Positions 1-8,435 of a stretch of DNA of 64,000 bases are shown piece by piece. The position numbers and the translations under genes were made by a program. The notes below the pieces were generated by a model. The model saw only the letters and a list, made by a program, of their open reading frames with translations. It was not told the DNA's origin and searched no databases. Origin of the DNA: Companilactobacillus suantsaicola (GTDB lineage: Bacteria; Bacillota; Bacilli; Lactobacillales; Lactobacillaceae); contig NZ_RKLY01000004.1 of assembly GCF_004745525.1 (NCBI RefSeq), forward strand, positions 1 to 64,000, written 5' to 3'. Within the stretch, counting starts at the first letter, position 1; each line of letters begins with the position of its first letter.

Positions 1-30
1 AAGCCTAAACCAACAATTATAGAAGAAAAA

Positions 31-66
31 GCACTCGACTTTCTGGAAAGAAAGTCGGGTGTTTTT
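31..66 (+). terminator. Rho-independent terminator of an upstream gene
   Basis: A 13-bp stem with two G-T wobbles (arms at 31-43 and 50-62) is followed by a short T run. It ends transcription of a gene lying left of the window. It directly abuts the truncated surface-protein gene, marking the probable breakpoint of that truncation. Confidence 0.75.
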
Positions 67-159
67 GCGTTCTGAAAGAAATCAGAAAATCAATACGGTC
101 GGTTATTTACTGCTTACGCTACTAAGTCGGTAAAGGTATCTGAAGAGGGTTCAACAATT

Positions 160-1692
160 ATGTTTACCTACACTAAGGATGCAGTAGCACCAAAGACAGC
201 CACTGTTACAACTAAATTTGTGGATGAAAATGATAAAGAAATTGCTAAGTCAACTACAAGTGAGGCCAATATTGGTGATAGTTATCCCGCCAAGGCAATT
301 GACGTCGACGGATATACGGTAAAAGGCGACGCTACCCAAAATGTAACTGTTGATGGTGATAAAACTGTAACATTTACGTATACAAAGGATGCACCAGTAG
401 TAGAAAAGGCTAATGTAACAGTAAATTATGTTGATTCTAAAGGTAAAAAACTAAAAGAGTCTAAGACATTAACTGATAAAGAAGTAGGACAAGATGTAAC
501 TGAACCAGCCATTGCTATTGATGGATATACAGTAGACCAACAAGGTAAAACATTGACAGTTGCCAAAGATAACAATGTAATTACATTCACATATAGTAAG
601 GATGTATCAGCTTCTATAGATACTACAGAAGTAGCCAACAAGATTATTTCTCTAGTAAATGAATATCGTCAACAAAATGGTCTAAATACTTTGAATACAG
701 ATGTAAACTTGACAGCAGGTGCTGTAGCTCGTGCTAATACAGAAGCGGATCACGTAAACTCAACTGGTAAAATGAACGCTGCTAACCATGATGAATTTAT
801 TGCTCAAACACAACCTGATTTAAATCGATACGATTCATCTGATATGGCTGAAAACTTAGCTATTAATGGTGGTTCAACAGCCGATGAACTAGCTAAAGCG
901 CTAGTCGATCAATGGAAGGCATCACCTGACCATAATGCAACAATGTTAGATAAGTCTATGACAGACATTGGAGTGGGTGTAAAGCAACTTGACAGCGGTT
1001 CGTATGTAGCCATTCAAGATTTCGGTGGTAAACAAAATGAGTCTGCTTGTGATTCAACAAAAAATAATAGTGCATACATTGGTGATTTAGGTTACACCTA
1101 CCAAGATTTATTGAATTCAGCGGCTCTTCAAACCGATGCGCCTGGTAGAGATACGCCGGTCGCTGAATTAGTGAAAAGTGATAGAACATACATCTCTAAT
1201 AGGGTTTTCAAGAAAAAATCTGATGCTAATACTTGGCTAAGTACAAAACACAACGAAGGATCAATTTGGGATGAAGGTTATGGAAGTGGGTACTTCTTGG
1301 CTTACGATAATAATGGGAAGCCTATTGGATATGTACCTTATGTATTTTCACTAAGTAAACCTGCTTCAGAGCTAATAGCTGAAGGAAAAACAACTTGGAC
1401 AACTGATTATGTGATTCCACAAGGACAAAAAACATCAATCAAGATCAATTATCTGCTTTCAACAAATGATAGGACAGGATTCATTTCATATGAATTCTTA
1501 CCATCAAAAACTATTGAAGGACTTTCCGGAGATAAAGTTAAATTAACAGCCCCAGAAATTAGTGGATATAGACTTGATGAAAGGGCATTTGGAGATGGCA
1601 AAAATAATATAGAAGTTACTTTAGACAAGGATAACGATGATTATAATTTTGTATATATTTCAAATGATGTTCCAATTGTAAATTATGATTAA
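160..1692 (+). CDS. 5'-truncated MucBP/CAP-domain surface protein (likely pseudogene)
   Basis: The 510-residue product carries two MucBP-like repeats (about 13-77 and 83-148, each ending in a TFTY(T/S)KD signature). A CAP/SCP-like domain follows (about 159-291, with NEYRQQNGL, AENLA and DIGVGV motifs), then an unassigned C-terminal part with another MucBP-like stretch near 425-505. Such proteins are normally secreted adhesins with a signal peptide and wall anchor. Here no signal peptide or LPXTG is visible. The ATG at 160 lies inside a MucBP repeat, because repeat-like residues continue in frame upstream to about position 100, where the frame ends at a TGA (73-75) just after a terminator. No ribosome site precedes the ATG. 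I infer a 5' deletion that left a promoterless remnant; a short cytoplasmic product cannot be excluded. Confidence 0.7.
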   Translation: MFTYTKDAVAPKTATVTTKFVDENDKEIAKSTTSEANIGDSYPAKAIDVDGYTVKGDATQNVTVDGDKTVTFTYTKDAPVVEKANVTVNYVDSKGKKLKESKTLTDKEVGQDVTEPAIAIDGYTVDQQGKTLTVAKDNNVITFTYSKDVSASIDTTEVANKIISLVNEYRQQNGLNTLNTDVNLTAGAVARANTEADHVNSTGKMNAANHDEFIAQTQPDLNRYDSSDMAENLAINGGSTADELAKALVDQWKASPDHNATMLDKSMTDIGVGVKQLDSGSYVAIQDFGGKQNESACDSTKNNSAYIGDLGYTYQDLLNSAALQTDAPGRDTPVAELVKSDRTYISNRVFKKKSDANTWLSTKHNEGSIWDEGYGSGYFLAYDNNGKPIGYVPYVFSLSKPASELIAEGKTTWTTDYVIPQGQKTSIKINYLLSTNDRTGFISYEFLPSKTIEGLSGDKVKLTAPEISGYRLDERAFGDGKNNIEVTLDKDNDDYNFVYISNDVPIVNYD

Positions 1693-1883
1693 AGTCTATA
1701 ATTTTTTATTCTTCTTAAAAAAATTCTTTGGCCGTATATTAATAGTGTATTAAATATTTGGTTGAAATTTGAAAAGTAAATGTTACTAGTTGACAATCAA
1801 AAACTTACTTGGATTTATTTGTTAGTTGCTCCTTGTAGTGTATTTCCAATATTTGAAATTGTATATTTCAAAAAGTTGAATTC

Positions 1884-1912
1884 TTGAAAGTGAATTCTTT
1901 TGACTGTATAAT
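1884..1912 (+). promoter_or_regulatory. Strong sigma-A promoter of the repeat RNA
   Basis: TTGAAA (1884-1889) and TATAAT (1907-1912) are separated by exactly 17 nt, so transcription should start near 1919. No ORF begins close downstream. The first features in the transcript are the structured tandem repeats. Confidence 0.8.
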
Positions 1913-1918
1913 TAACGT

Positions 1919-2100
1919 GTATTAAAGATGTGGTAGGCATCTAAAAAATCAGATAAATTTTCATCTATTTAAATAGATGCAGTTCGCTGGGAACATTAAA
2001 ATCAGATAAATTTTCACCTATCTATATGGTAAGTGCCGTTGGCTGACAACCTAAAAACCTACTTTTGCCACTAACTTCGCGTTAGTGGTTTTTTTATTTT
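1919..2100 (+). ncRNA. Tandem-repeat small RNA, candidate type III antitoxin
   Basis: The predicted transcript is about 180 nt, from the promoter at 1884-1912 to the terminator at 2068-2100. It holds two units with a 53-nt period (1945-1997 and 1998-2051). Each begins with an identical 19-nt stretch (AAAATCAGATAAATTTTCA) followed by two hairpins. The second hairpins are GTTC-GCTGG-GAAC (1982-1994) and GTTG-GCTGA-CAAC (2038-2050). Their loops are nearly the same but the stems differ by compensatory changes, which argues for selected structure. The first hairpins (1962-1979 and 2016-2030) also pair despite sequence changes. A partial third hairpin, GATG-TGGTAGG-CATC, precedes unit 1. The RNA family is not recognised. 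The layout resembles type III antitoxin RNAs placed before an RNase toxin gene. A stand-alone regulatory RNA is the alternative. Confidence 0.6.
2068..2100 (+). terminator. Rho-independent terminator after the repeat RNA
   Basis: A perfect 8-bp stem (CCACTAAC/GTTAGTGG) with a TTCGC loop is followed by a T-rich tract. In type III toxin-antitoxin loci a leaky terminator at this place sets the RNA-to-toxin ratio. Confidence 0.85.
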
Positions 2101-2179
2101 TATGCTAAAATTCAATTAAAATAATGACAAAAAATAAAAAAGGTAGAACTATTAAAGGTGCGTTATTATTAATAATTCA

Positions 2180-2794
2180 ATGACTGGCTATCATGTGTTA
2201 AGCACTAAGGATAGAATTAAATTCAATCAGAATTTCAATAAACTAAAGGAAATACAACTATACTTTGATAAGAATTTCAAAAATCGTAAATTCAGATATT
2301 TCTATCTTTCAAACAAAAAAATATCTTATATCGATTTCAAATTTAATATTGAAAATTATATGCATCTGTGTGGATTCAAATATCAAAAAGGTGCAAAAAA
2401 ATTTTGGATGGATTTAAAAATTGGAAGAATTAATTTTAGAGAATTAAAAGTAAGAAATGATGGTACAGCTTGGCAAAAGATTGAAGTATTAAGTTTTTTG
2501 AAAATGTTGGATACATTAGAAATTGGGATCAGCGATAATCCGACTGGTACGCTCTATTTACAGTATGATTTATCAATTCTTTCTTTACATAAGAGGTTTT
2601 TTCAATTAATATTACTGCCAGATCGATTTTCCAAAGATGTTTATGTGCCGGTGTCGTTAAGAAATATTAGGAATGATAAACATTCGCAAATAGTTCCAAA
2701 AAGAGTTATATGTATCAAGTGTCTAACTGATAATGAAATTGTTGTTTGTGATAATCAGTATTTACAGGCAATAGATGCCATTGATAGTAAGTAA
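2180..2794 (+). CDS. Small PBECR4-like predicted nuclease, candidate toxin
   Basis: The product is 204 residues, basic and without membrane segments. The N-terminal two thirds (about 1-130) resembles PBECR4 proteins of lactobacilli by eye. Visible features are YHVLSTKDRIKFNQNF, an HLCGFKY motif after a hydrophobic strand, a basic helix, RNDGT, and a long helix with EVLSFLKMLDTLEIG. PBECR4 belongs to a predicted Barnase/EndoU/ColicinE5/RelE-like RNase fold; this assignment is mine and unverified. The gene lies 80 nt after the terminator of a tandem-repeat RNA, in toxin position for a type III system. The only good Shine-Dalgarno (AAAGGTG, 2154-2160) is 19 nt from this ATG, but 4 and 7 nt from in-frame ATT codons at 2165 and 2168, so a rare AUU start is possible. 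Confidence 0.55.
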   Translation: MTGYHVLSTKDRIKFNQNFNKLKEIQLYFDKNFKNRKFRYFYLSNKKISYIDFKFNIENYMHLCGFKYQKGAKKFWMDLKIGRINFRELKVRNDGTAWQKIEVLSFLKMLDTLEIGISDNPTGTLYLQYDLSILSLHKRFFQLILLPDRFSKDVYVPVSLRNIRNDKHSQIVPKRVICIKCLTDNEIVVCDNQYLQAIDAIDSK

Positions 2795-2863
2795 ATTAAC
2801 ATTTAAAATCCCAACAAATTATGAGATAATTTAACCACGAATTACCAAAAAGGAGAAATAACT

Positions 2864-3052
2864 ATGCCACTAGTACACATTGACCTAATTGAAGGTCGTA
2901 GTCCAGAACAACTTAAGGGTCTTGTAAAAGACGTTACTGAAGCTGTTACTAAGAATACTGGAGCACCTGCTGAACACGTTCACGTTGTTTTGAATGAAAT
3001 GGCCAAGGACCATTATTCAGTTGGTGGAATTTTGAAGAGTGATGAAAAATAA
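2864..3052 (+). CDS. 4-oxalocrotonate tautomerase family protein
   Basis: This is a 62-residue protein with the catalytic proline directly after the initiator methionine ([13 protein letters not shown]), the usual length and start of 4-OT/YwhB-like tautomerases. Such enzymes interconvert keto and enol forms of 2-oxo acids as cytoplasmic oligomers; the physiological substrate in lactobacilli is unknown. A strong AAAGGAG site precedes the ATG. The gene appears monocistronic, with a terminator immediately after its stop codon. Confidence 0.9.
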   Translation: MPLVHIDLIEGRSPEQLKGLVKDVTEAVTKNTGAPAEHVHVVLNEMAKDHYSVGGILKSDEK

Positions 3053-3073
3053 AAAGCCGTAAGGCTTTTTTAT
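3051..3073 (+). terminator. Terminator of the tautomerase gene
   Basis: The short stem AAAAGCC/GGCTTTT with a GTAA-type loop and T tail begins at the stop codon of the tautomerase gene. Confidence 0.75.
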
Positions 3074-3085
3074 TTTGGAGGTAAT

Positions 3086-4237
3086 ATGTTAACATCAGTT
3101 TTCCCAAATAAGGAACTTACAGCCGAACAACAGACTGTTTTTAAACAAATACTAGGATTTACTAAGGATGCTTTGAAAACCCAGCAGAAGTCCATTTTTC
3201 AATTAAATGGGGATGCTGGAACGGGGAAGAGTGTCATCCTGACGCAACTCTTTTTAAAATTGGAAAAGTTGGCTAAAGAAAATCAGACTCAGAATTACTT
3301 TTTGGTCAATCATCCCGAATTATTAAAAGTCTATCAAGAAAATACCGGTGAATTTGCTGAGTTGCGCAAAAATCGCTTCCTGCGCCCAACAACTTTTATC
3401 AACCGGGCCCACAAGACAGGGCAAAAAGCTGATGTTGTTGTGATAGATGAGGCTCATCTTTTGTTGAGTGAGAGTGATAATTACAATAATTTTCGCCAAA
3501 AAAATCAGTTACAAGAAATAATCAAATTGAGTACGGTGGTAATATTTGTTTTTGATTCACGCCAAGTTTTGAAACTGAAAAGTTATTGGTCCGAAAATTT
3601 GTTACAGAAAATTATTCCAGAAAAAATCAATTTTGCGTCTGCAACTTTAAAAACGCAAATGCGCATGCAAGCTCCAGCAAAGGTGCTTGATTGGATCGAT
3701 GATTTGACTGACAAAAAACAATTGGATGAGATTCCCGAAGAAAATGACGATTTTTTGACGATGGATTCCAATTACGATTTTCGAATTTACGCTGATGCTG
3801 AAAAGATGTACCAAGCTTTGAAACAAAAGAATCAGCAAGTAAGTGAGTCACGAATCGTCGCCACCGCAGATTATCCGTCCACCTTGGATGGTAAAAAACA
3901 CTTCATCAATGAGGGGAATTTTCATTTGCCCTGGGATCAATACAACTATTCTAAAACCACTTGGGCCCAAAAACCCGAAACAATCAATGAAGTTGGTTCG
4001 ATCTATACAGTTCAAGGCTTTGATTTAAAATATGTAGCAATTATCATGGGACCCTCAGTCAAACTGGCAGATGATGGCAATATCCAGATTGATATCACGC
4101 AATATGAGGATCAGGAAGCATTTAAAAAACGTCACGATCAAGATTTAAAAAATATTGATCAAGTAAAAGAGCAGATAATCTTAAATTCAATGAATGTCTT
4201 ATTAAAACGCGGGATAAAAGGATGTTTTTTTTATTGA
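3086..4237 (+). CDS. DUF2075-type DNA/RNA helicase/ATPase
   Basis: The 383-residue cytoplasmic P-loop ATPase has Walker A GDAGTGKS near residue 45, Walker B/DEAH-like VVIDEAHLLL near 120, and late motifs TVQGFDL and LLKRGIKG. This matches the schlafen-group-3-like DUF2075 family of superfamily 1 helicases. The substrate is unknown; such genes occur both in core and in restriction or defence contexts, but no restriction genes are adjacent here. A GGAGG site 5 nt upstream supports the ATG. The C-terminus ends abruptly soon after RGIKG, a little shorter than expected, and its last 7 nt overlap the convergent small gene at 4231-4416. Confidence 0.8.
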   Translation: MLTSVFPNKELTAEQQTVFKQILGFTKDALKTQQKSIFQLNGDAGTGKSVILTQLFLKLEKLAKENQTQNYFLVNHPELLKVYQENTGEFAELRKNRFLRPTTFINRAHKTGQKADVVVIDEAHLLLSESDNYNNFRQKNQLQEIIKLSTVVIFVFDSRQVLKLKSYWSENLLQKIIPEKINFASATLKTQMRMQAPAKVLDWIDDLTDKKQLDEIPEENDDFLTMDSNYDFRIYADAEKMYQALKQKNQQVSESRIVATADYPSTLDGKKHFINEGNFHLPWDQYNYSKTTWAQKPETINEVGSIYTVQGFDLKYVAIIMGPSVKLADDGNIQIDITQYEDQEAFKKRHDQDLKNIDQVKEQIILNSMNVLLKRGIKGCFFY

Positions 4238-4416
4238 TGTAACTTGATATATTCTAAGATGGTTTTCTTTTCATCAGCGGTTGCGGCATATTCACCTGAT
4301 TTTAAGTTGTGAACTCTTTCAACCGAAAGATGACTTTCAAAAGCAAATTGTGTATCATTCATATCCTTATCTTTTTCATACTGAATAATCATTTCAGCAA
4401 TACTTGGTTTGTCCAT
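4231..4416 (-). CDS. Small hypothetical protein downstream of lepB
   Basis: A 61-residue acidic protein resembling an uncharacterised lactobacillar family (LBP_cg2779-like, recalled from memory and not verified). It is mostly helical in appearance, with an N-terminal amphipathic helix and a possible helix-turn-helix-like QFAFESHLSVERVHNLKSG segment. A longer reading from 4491 is possible, but GGAGG lies 6 nt before the ATG at 4416, so the shorter form is preferred. It begins 35 nt after the lepB stop, so the two are probably cotranscribed. The function is unknown. Confidence 0.7.
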   Translation of the reverse strand: MDKPSIAEMIIQYEKDKDMNDTQFAFESHLSVERVHNLKSGEYAATADEKKTILEYIKLHQ

Positions 4417-4451
4417 GAAACTACCTCCAATAAGTTTGTCTAAACTTAAAA

Positions 4452-5117
4452 CTAAAAGATTGTCCATCGAGTCAATGGCCAATAACGCCACTTAACTTCT
4501 CCAACGATGCTCTTCTTCTTAATGAAACCAATAATCCGACTATCTTTTGAAACTGTTCGATGGTCTCCTAAAACAAAGTAGGTCCCGGCTGGAACTTTAT
4601 TAGTCTGTTCGACTTTCTTTAGATAAGATTCGCTGAATCTTTCTTTATATTCTGGCGAATTCTTGGCCAGCATACTTAAAGTGAAATCATACGTGTAACT
4701 GTAAGGTTTACCCGCATACAGACTAGTGTCAGGTTCTTTCTTTTTGGAACCAGCTTTGAGGAAGTCCTCTTTGTATAGTTTACCATTGATATACAATTTA
4801 TTGTTCTTAGAAACGACAGTATCTCCTGGTAGACCGATAACCCGTTTGATATAGAAAGATCCCGGTTCATCAGGTGCCTTCAAAATGACGACATCCCCAC
4901 GAGAAATCTTTGAATGTCTCGTTGCGATAACCTTATCTCCATCTTCAAAAGTTGGTTGCATTGATGGTCCAGATACTTGATCGTTAGCCAGAACAAACTT
5001 AAACCCTAAAAAGAAGACCGCATAGATTGCAACGGTCATTGCAATAGTTTGAAGCCAAAACTTCCAACCCGTTTCTTCTTCTTTTTGAGGCCGACGTCTT
5101 CTTTTATTTTCTGCCAT
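4452..5117 (-). CDS. lepB: Signal peptidase I
   Basis: This membrane-anchored serine protease removes signal peptides from exported proteins. The 221 residues hold a basic N-terminus, one membrane segment (about 22-43), the catalytic GPSMQPT motif with Ser52, the general base Lys91 in YIKRVIGLPGD, and the C-terminal GDHRTVSKDSR box. The last box usually reads GDN; the histidine is a small deviation that does not touch a catalytic residue. The length is normal for lactobacilli. It is divergent from the methyltransferase gene at 5283 and followed by the small gene at 4231-4416. Confidence 0.95.
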   Translation of the reverse strand: MAENKRRRRPQKEEETGWKFWLQTIAMTVAIYAVFFLGFKFVLANDQVSGPSMQPTFEDGDKVIATRHSKISRGDVVILKAPDEPGSFYIKRVIGLPGDTVVSKNNKLYINGKLYKEDFLKAGSKKKEPDTSLYAGKPYSYTYDFTLSMLAKNSPEYKERFSESYLKKVEQTNKVPAGTYFVLGDHRTVSKDSRIIGFIKKKSIVGEVKWRYWPLTRWTIF

Positions 5118-5282
5118 GTTTCACCTCTTATATGTTCTACTTAAGATATTACACTTTTTCCAAATTATTGGAAATAAATGTACAGTTTTGGCGAAAAAAC
5201 TTTAGAAAAAGATAATTTCTTTATGTTCTGAATCTAGTCTAGTAAACTGATTACATAATCTAACGCATAGTTAGGAGAAAAG

Positions 5283-6044
5283 ATGAATTATATTGAAACT
5301 TTAAAAAATGATTTAGCAGTTTTACCAAACGGTAATACGTTCAATTTAAAAGTCAAACTGATCGAGCGAATAATTGCTAGTTTAGAAAATAAACAATTAC
5401 CTAAGTATCATTTTCCCAAATTACAGTTAAGCGAGTCAGAAATAACTTCGTTTATGCAAAAAAATATGTTTTTATCGGCTCCCGAATTTGAAAAAATGTC
5501 TACTGATTTAGAAAAGTTCGATCACGATTTAGGTGAATTGCGAACGTATCTACAACAAGAATTTGGATATTGGGCAACTATTACTCAAGATTTTGTCGAA
5601 CAAATAACGATTGATTTTCCAAATCAGAGTTTCTTAGAACTGATGGCAGGAAATGGCTTTTTGTCTAAAGGCTTGCGAGATCTAGGCGTAAAGACTTATT
5701 GTACCGACGATTTGAGTTGGTCTAAGCATGATCAAACTGGCAATAAGCTTCTGACAGAGGTTGAATCATTAGATGCTATTTCAGCGCTAGCGAAATACGG
5801 TAATAAAGTCGATGACGTGATTGTCGCTTGGAGTCCTGACCGTGAAGAAATTGACGTCCAAATTTTACAAAAAATGAGAAAATTGGATGCTAATTTTTTG
5901 CTGATTGGAGAATTTGACGGTGCGACAGACAGTCAAGAATTTTGGAATCAAGCCAAATTAGTAACCGATTCACGCATCAAACAGATCAATCGCGTCTATT
6001 CACGCTATGATTTGGTTCATGATCAATTATACTTGGTTAAATAA
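5283..6044 (+). CDS. Class I SAM-dependent methyltransferase
   Basis: The 253-residue protein has a helical N-terminal region (about 1-100) and a Rossmann methyltransferase core. Motif I is FLELMAGNGFLSKGL near residue 118, followed by an acidic strand end (YCTDD) and VIVAWSPDREEID in the position of motif IV. The substrate cannot be read from the sequence. It has a TTAGGAG site 6 nt before the ATG. It is followed by the membrane protein gene (6100) and the rRNA methyltransferase gene (7083) in the same direction, a possible loose operon. Confidence 0.75.
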   Translation: MNYIETLKNDLAVLPNGNTFNLKVKLIERIIASLENKQLPKYHFPKLQLSESEITSFMQKNMFLSAPEFEKMSTDLEKFDHDLGELRTYLQQEFGYWATITQDFVEQITIDFPNQSFLELMAGNGFLSKGLRDLGVKTYCTDDLSWSKHDQTGNKLLTEVESLDAISALAKYGNKVDDVIVAWSPDREEIDVQILQKMRKLDANFLLIGEFDGATDSQEFWNQAKLVTDSRIKQINRVYSRYDLVHDQLYLVK

Positions 6045-6099
6045 TTAGCCGTTTAGTGTAAAATAGGATACCAGTAAGACAAATTAATAGGTGAGATTT

Positions 6100-7074
6100 A
6101 TGAAAAAAGTAATATCAAGTATTGTTATTTTTTTGATTGTCCTGTTGACCGGAGTCGCTATCTCTAAAAGCGATTCGATCAAGTATAACAATACGATGAA
6201 TCGACTAGGGATGAGTGACCAAGCCCTAGTTTTGAAAACTAAATCGAAGAAGAATTTGAAGACAGTCGTCACGCAATTAAGTGAGACTAAGAAGTTATCA
6301 TCGTATCAATTGATCTTTTTTGAGAAGAGTAATAGTGATCTGGGTTATATTTACAGTCACAAAAAATTTACCAAATTACCAATCACTAGTGGTCGGTATT
6401 TCTCAGAAGATGATTTTATTTCCCAAATTCCTTTTGCTATCCAAGGCAAAAATTCGCAATTACAATCCTATAAACCACAAGGACAGGCCTATATTGACCT
6501 TGATGATCGCTATATTTCGGTGATTGGGAATGTTGGTTTTGACGGAGCTGATATTTTGAATAGTCAAACATTAGTTTCACTTTCACCAAATCAGCCTAAA
6601 TCCAAGTACCATTTGAATGAAGTTACGACGGTTTTGGATGGTAATGCGTTGAGCAATAAGGATACTTTGACTAAAATTAAAAAAATTATGAAGGTTAAAT
6701 CGACTCATAAATATGTGCCACAAACGGATGATTTTACGAATGTTGAAACGACCAACAATGGTGAAATGTATCTTGTCGGAATTGTCTTCTTGTTTGTTTT
6801 GATTTTAATCGTTGATTTCTATATTTTAGTGCCACTGAAATATGACTTATCGCGCTCACATTTAACTGGTGATTTAAAAAACAATTATCGAAATGGATTG
6901 ATGGTTCGTTACTTAATTTATACATTGATACCATTTCTGGCGGGATATTTTGCAGTTAATTGGAAGATTGCAATTATTAGTCAAAATACGTTCAATATGT
7001 TTATTTTAGTGTCAGTATTGATTACTATTTTAGTCGGTATGTCACAAATTATTTTTGTAAAAAAGACGGAGTGA
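6100..7074 (+). CDS. MacB/FtsX-like membrane protein without an ATPase
   Basis: The 324-residue protein has an N-terminal membrane segment (about 5-22), an extracellular region of some 190 residues, and three membrane segments in the last 100 residues. The ITSGRYFSEDDF motif and the overall topology resemble the extracytoplasmic core and permease part of MacB/FtsX-type transporters, also seen in bacteriocin-associated membrane proteins. No ABC ATPase gene is adjacent, so its partner and role are unknown. A GTG three codons upstream (6091) lies inside the AGGTGAG ribosome site, so the ATG at 6100 is chosen. Confidence 0.6.
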   Translation: MKKVISSIVIFLIVLLTGVAISKSDSIKYNNTMNRLGMSDQALVLKTKSKKNLKTVVTQLSETKKLSSYQLIFFEKSNSDLGYIYSHKKFTKLPITSGRYFSEDDFISQIPFAIQGKNSQLQSYKPQGQAYIDLDDRYISVIGNVGFDGADILNSQTLVSLSPNQPKSKYHLNEVTTVLDGNALSNKDTLTKIKKIMKVKSTHKYVPQTDDFTNVETTNNGEMYLVGIVFLFVLILIVDFYILVPLKYDLSRSHLTGDLKNNYRNGLMVRYLIYTLIPFLAGYFAVNWKIAIISQNTFNMFILVSVLITILVGMSQIIFVKKTE

Positions 7075-7082
7075 GTTATTAA

Positions 7083-8435
7083 ATGAGGGTTGAATTAAGC
7101 TCAGATTTTCAAAAAAAGTATCAAAAATTATTGGGGGACCGCTCTCAAGCTTTGTTTGCGGCGATTCAAACAGATAGTCAGGAAGCTTTTCGGTTGAACC
7201 CGTTGAAACCTAATTATCAAAATGTTTCGTATTCTTTGGCTAAACCGATCGAGTATAGTCCGATAGGTTATTTTGGTGAAATCAACGGTAATTCGATCGA
7301 CCATTTGTCTGGCTATGTCTACAGCCAAGAACCTAGTGCAATGTATGTGACTGAAATTCTAGATCCTAAAGAAAATGAAAGAATTTTAGATCTCTGTGCT
7401 GCTCCGGGTTCAAAAACTACCTATATTGCCTCAAAAATGGCCTCACAGGGACTTTTAGTAAGTAATGAGATAAATACTAAGCGAGCTAAGGTATTGTCTT
7501 CTAATATTGAAAGAATGGGTATTAGTAATACTGTGGTGACGAATAACTCACCAAAAGACTTTGAAAAGAAATTTGACAACTTTTTCGATAAAATTTTAGT
7601 TGATGCGCCATGTTCCGGCGAAGGGATGTTTCGAAAAGATCCTGAATCCGTAAAGTATTGGTCATTAGACTATGTAGATCAGTGTGCTAATCGTCAGCAG
7701 CATATTTTGGATTCAGCATATAAGCTCTTGAGTCCTGGTGGAACGTTGGTTTATTCAACTTGTACTTTCTCACCAGAAGAAAACGAGCAAAATGTCGACT
7801 GGTTCTTGAAGAAATATCCGGACATGCATCTTGAACCTGTTAAGAAATATCAAGGTATGGAAGATGGTCGTCCAGCATGGGGCAATGGAAATCCCGAGTT
7901 AACTAAAGCATTAAGAATGTTTCCCGATAAATTCAATGGCGAAGGTCATTTTATGTGTAAGCTAGTTAAAGATGGTGAAATTGAAGAGACTCGCGAAAGA
8001 ATGATCAACAATGGTGTCAAAAAAGATGACGTAAAATTTGTTGAGAAGTTCGCCAAAGCTAATTTGAATGGTTTGGCTGAAACTAGCTGGTTAAAGATCA
8101 GTGATTTCTTGTACCAGGCAGCTAGTCTGGATAATCGTTTCAAAGGATTGCATATCTTGCGTAACGGCTTGAAGCTGGGTGAATTCAAAAAAAATAGGTT
8201 CGAGCCCGATATCGCGTGGATATTAGCACTCAAACCTGATGATTTAAAAACTGTTTTTGAATTAAATGCCGAGCAATTTGAAAAATATTTGCACGGTGAA
8301 TCGATTATCTTAGAGCAGCGACCTAGTTTTGACAACAAGTGGATTGGTTTATCCTATCAAGGTAAACTCTTTAGTTGGGGTCGCTACAGTAATCAACAAA
8401 TAAAAAACGTCTATCCAAAGGGATTAAGACGGTAA
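7083..8435 (+). CDS. RsmF/NSUN-type rRNA (cytosine-C5) methyltransferase
   Basis: The 450-residue enzyme is of the RsmB/RsmF (NOL1/NOP2/sun) family, which makes m5C in rRNA using SAM. Motif I is LCAAPGSKTTYIA near residue 103, motif IV DAPCSGEGMFRKDP near 175, and motif VI STCTFSPEENE near 225. The two catalytic cysteines are those of PCSG and STCT. The C-terminal region (about 290-450) ends in a PUA-like RNA-binding part (WGRYSNQQIKNVYPKGLRR), as in RsmF. Eight nucleotides separate it from the preceding membrane protein gene. Its last 12 nt overlap the convergent fni gene. Confidence 0.88.
   Translation: MRVELSSDFQKKYQKLLGDRSQALFAAIQTDSQEAFRLNPLKPNYQNVSYSLAKPIEYSPIGYFGEINGNSIDHLSGYVYSQEPSAMYVTEILDPKENERILDLCAAPGSKTTYIASKMASQGLLVSNEINTKRAKVLSSNIERMGISNTVVTNNSPKDFEKKFDNFFDKILVDAPCSGEGMFRKDPESVKYWSLDYVDQCANRQQHILDSAYKLLSPGGTLVYSTCTFSPEENEQNVDWFLKKYPDMHLEPVKKYQGMEDGRPAWGNGNPELTKALRMFPDKFNGEGHFMCKLVKDGEIEETRERMINNGVKKDDVKFVEKFAKANLNGLAETSWLKISDFLYQAASLDNRFKGLHILRNGLKLGEFKKNRFEPDIAWILALKPDDLKTVFELNAEQFEKYLHGESIILEQRPSFDNKWIGLSYQGKLFSWGRYSNQQIKNVYPKGLRR

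Noticed and set aside
1919-2100. Repeat RNA as a CRISPR array or known riboswitch
   Set aside because: Only two units with structured, non-spacer-like interiors are present, and the pattern matches no riboswitch class I can recall.
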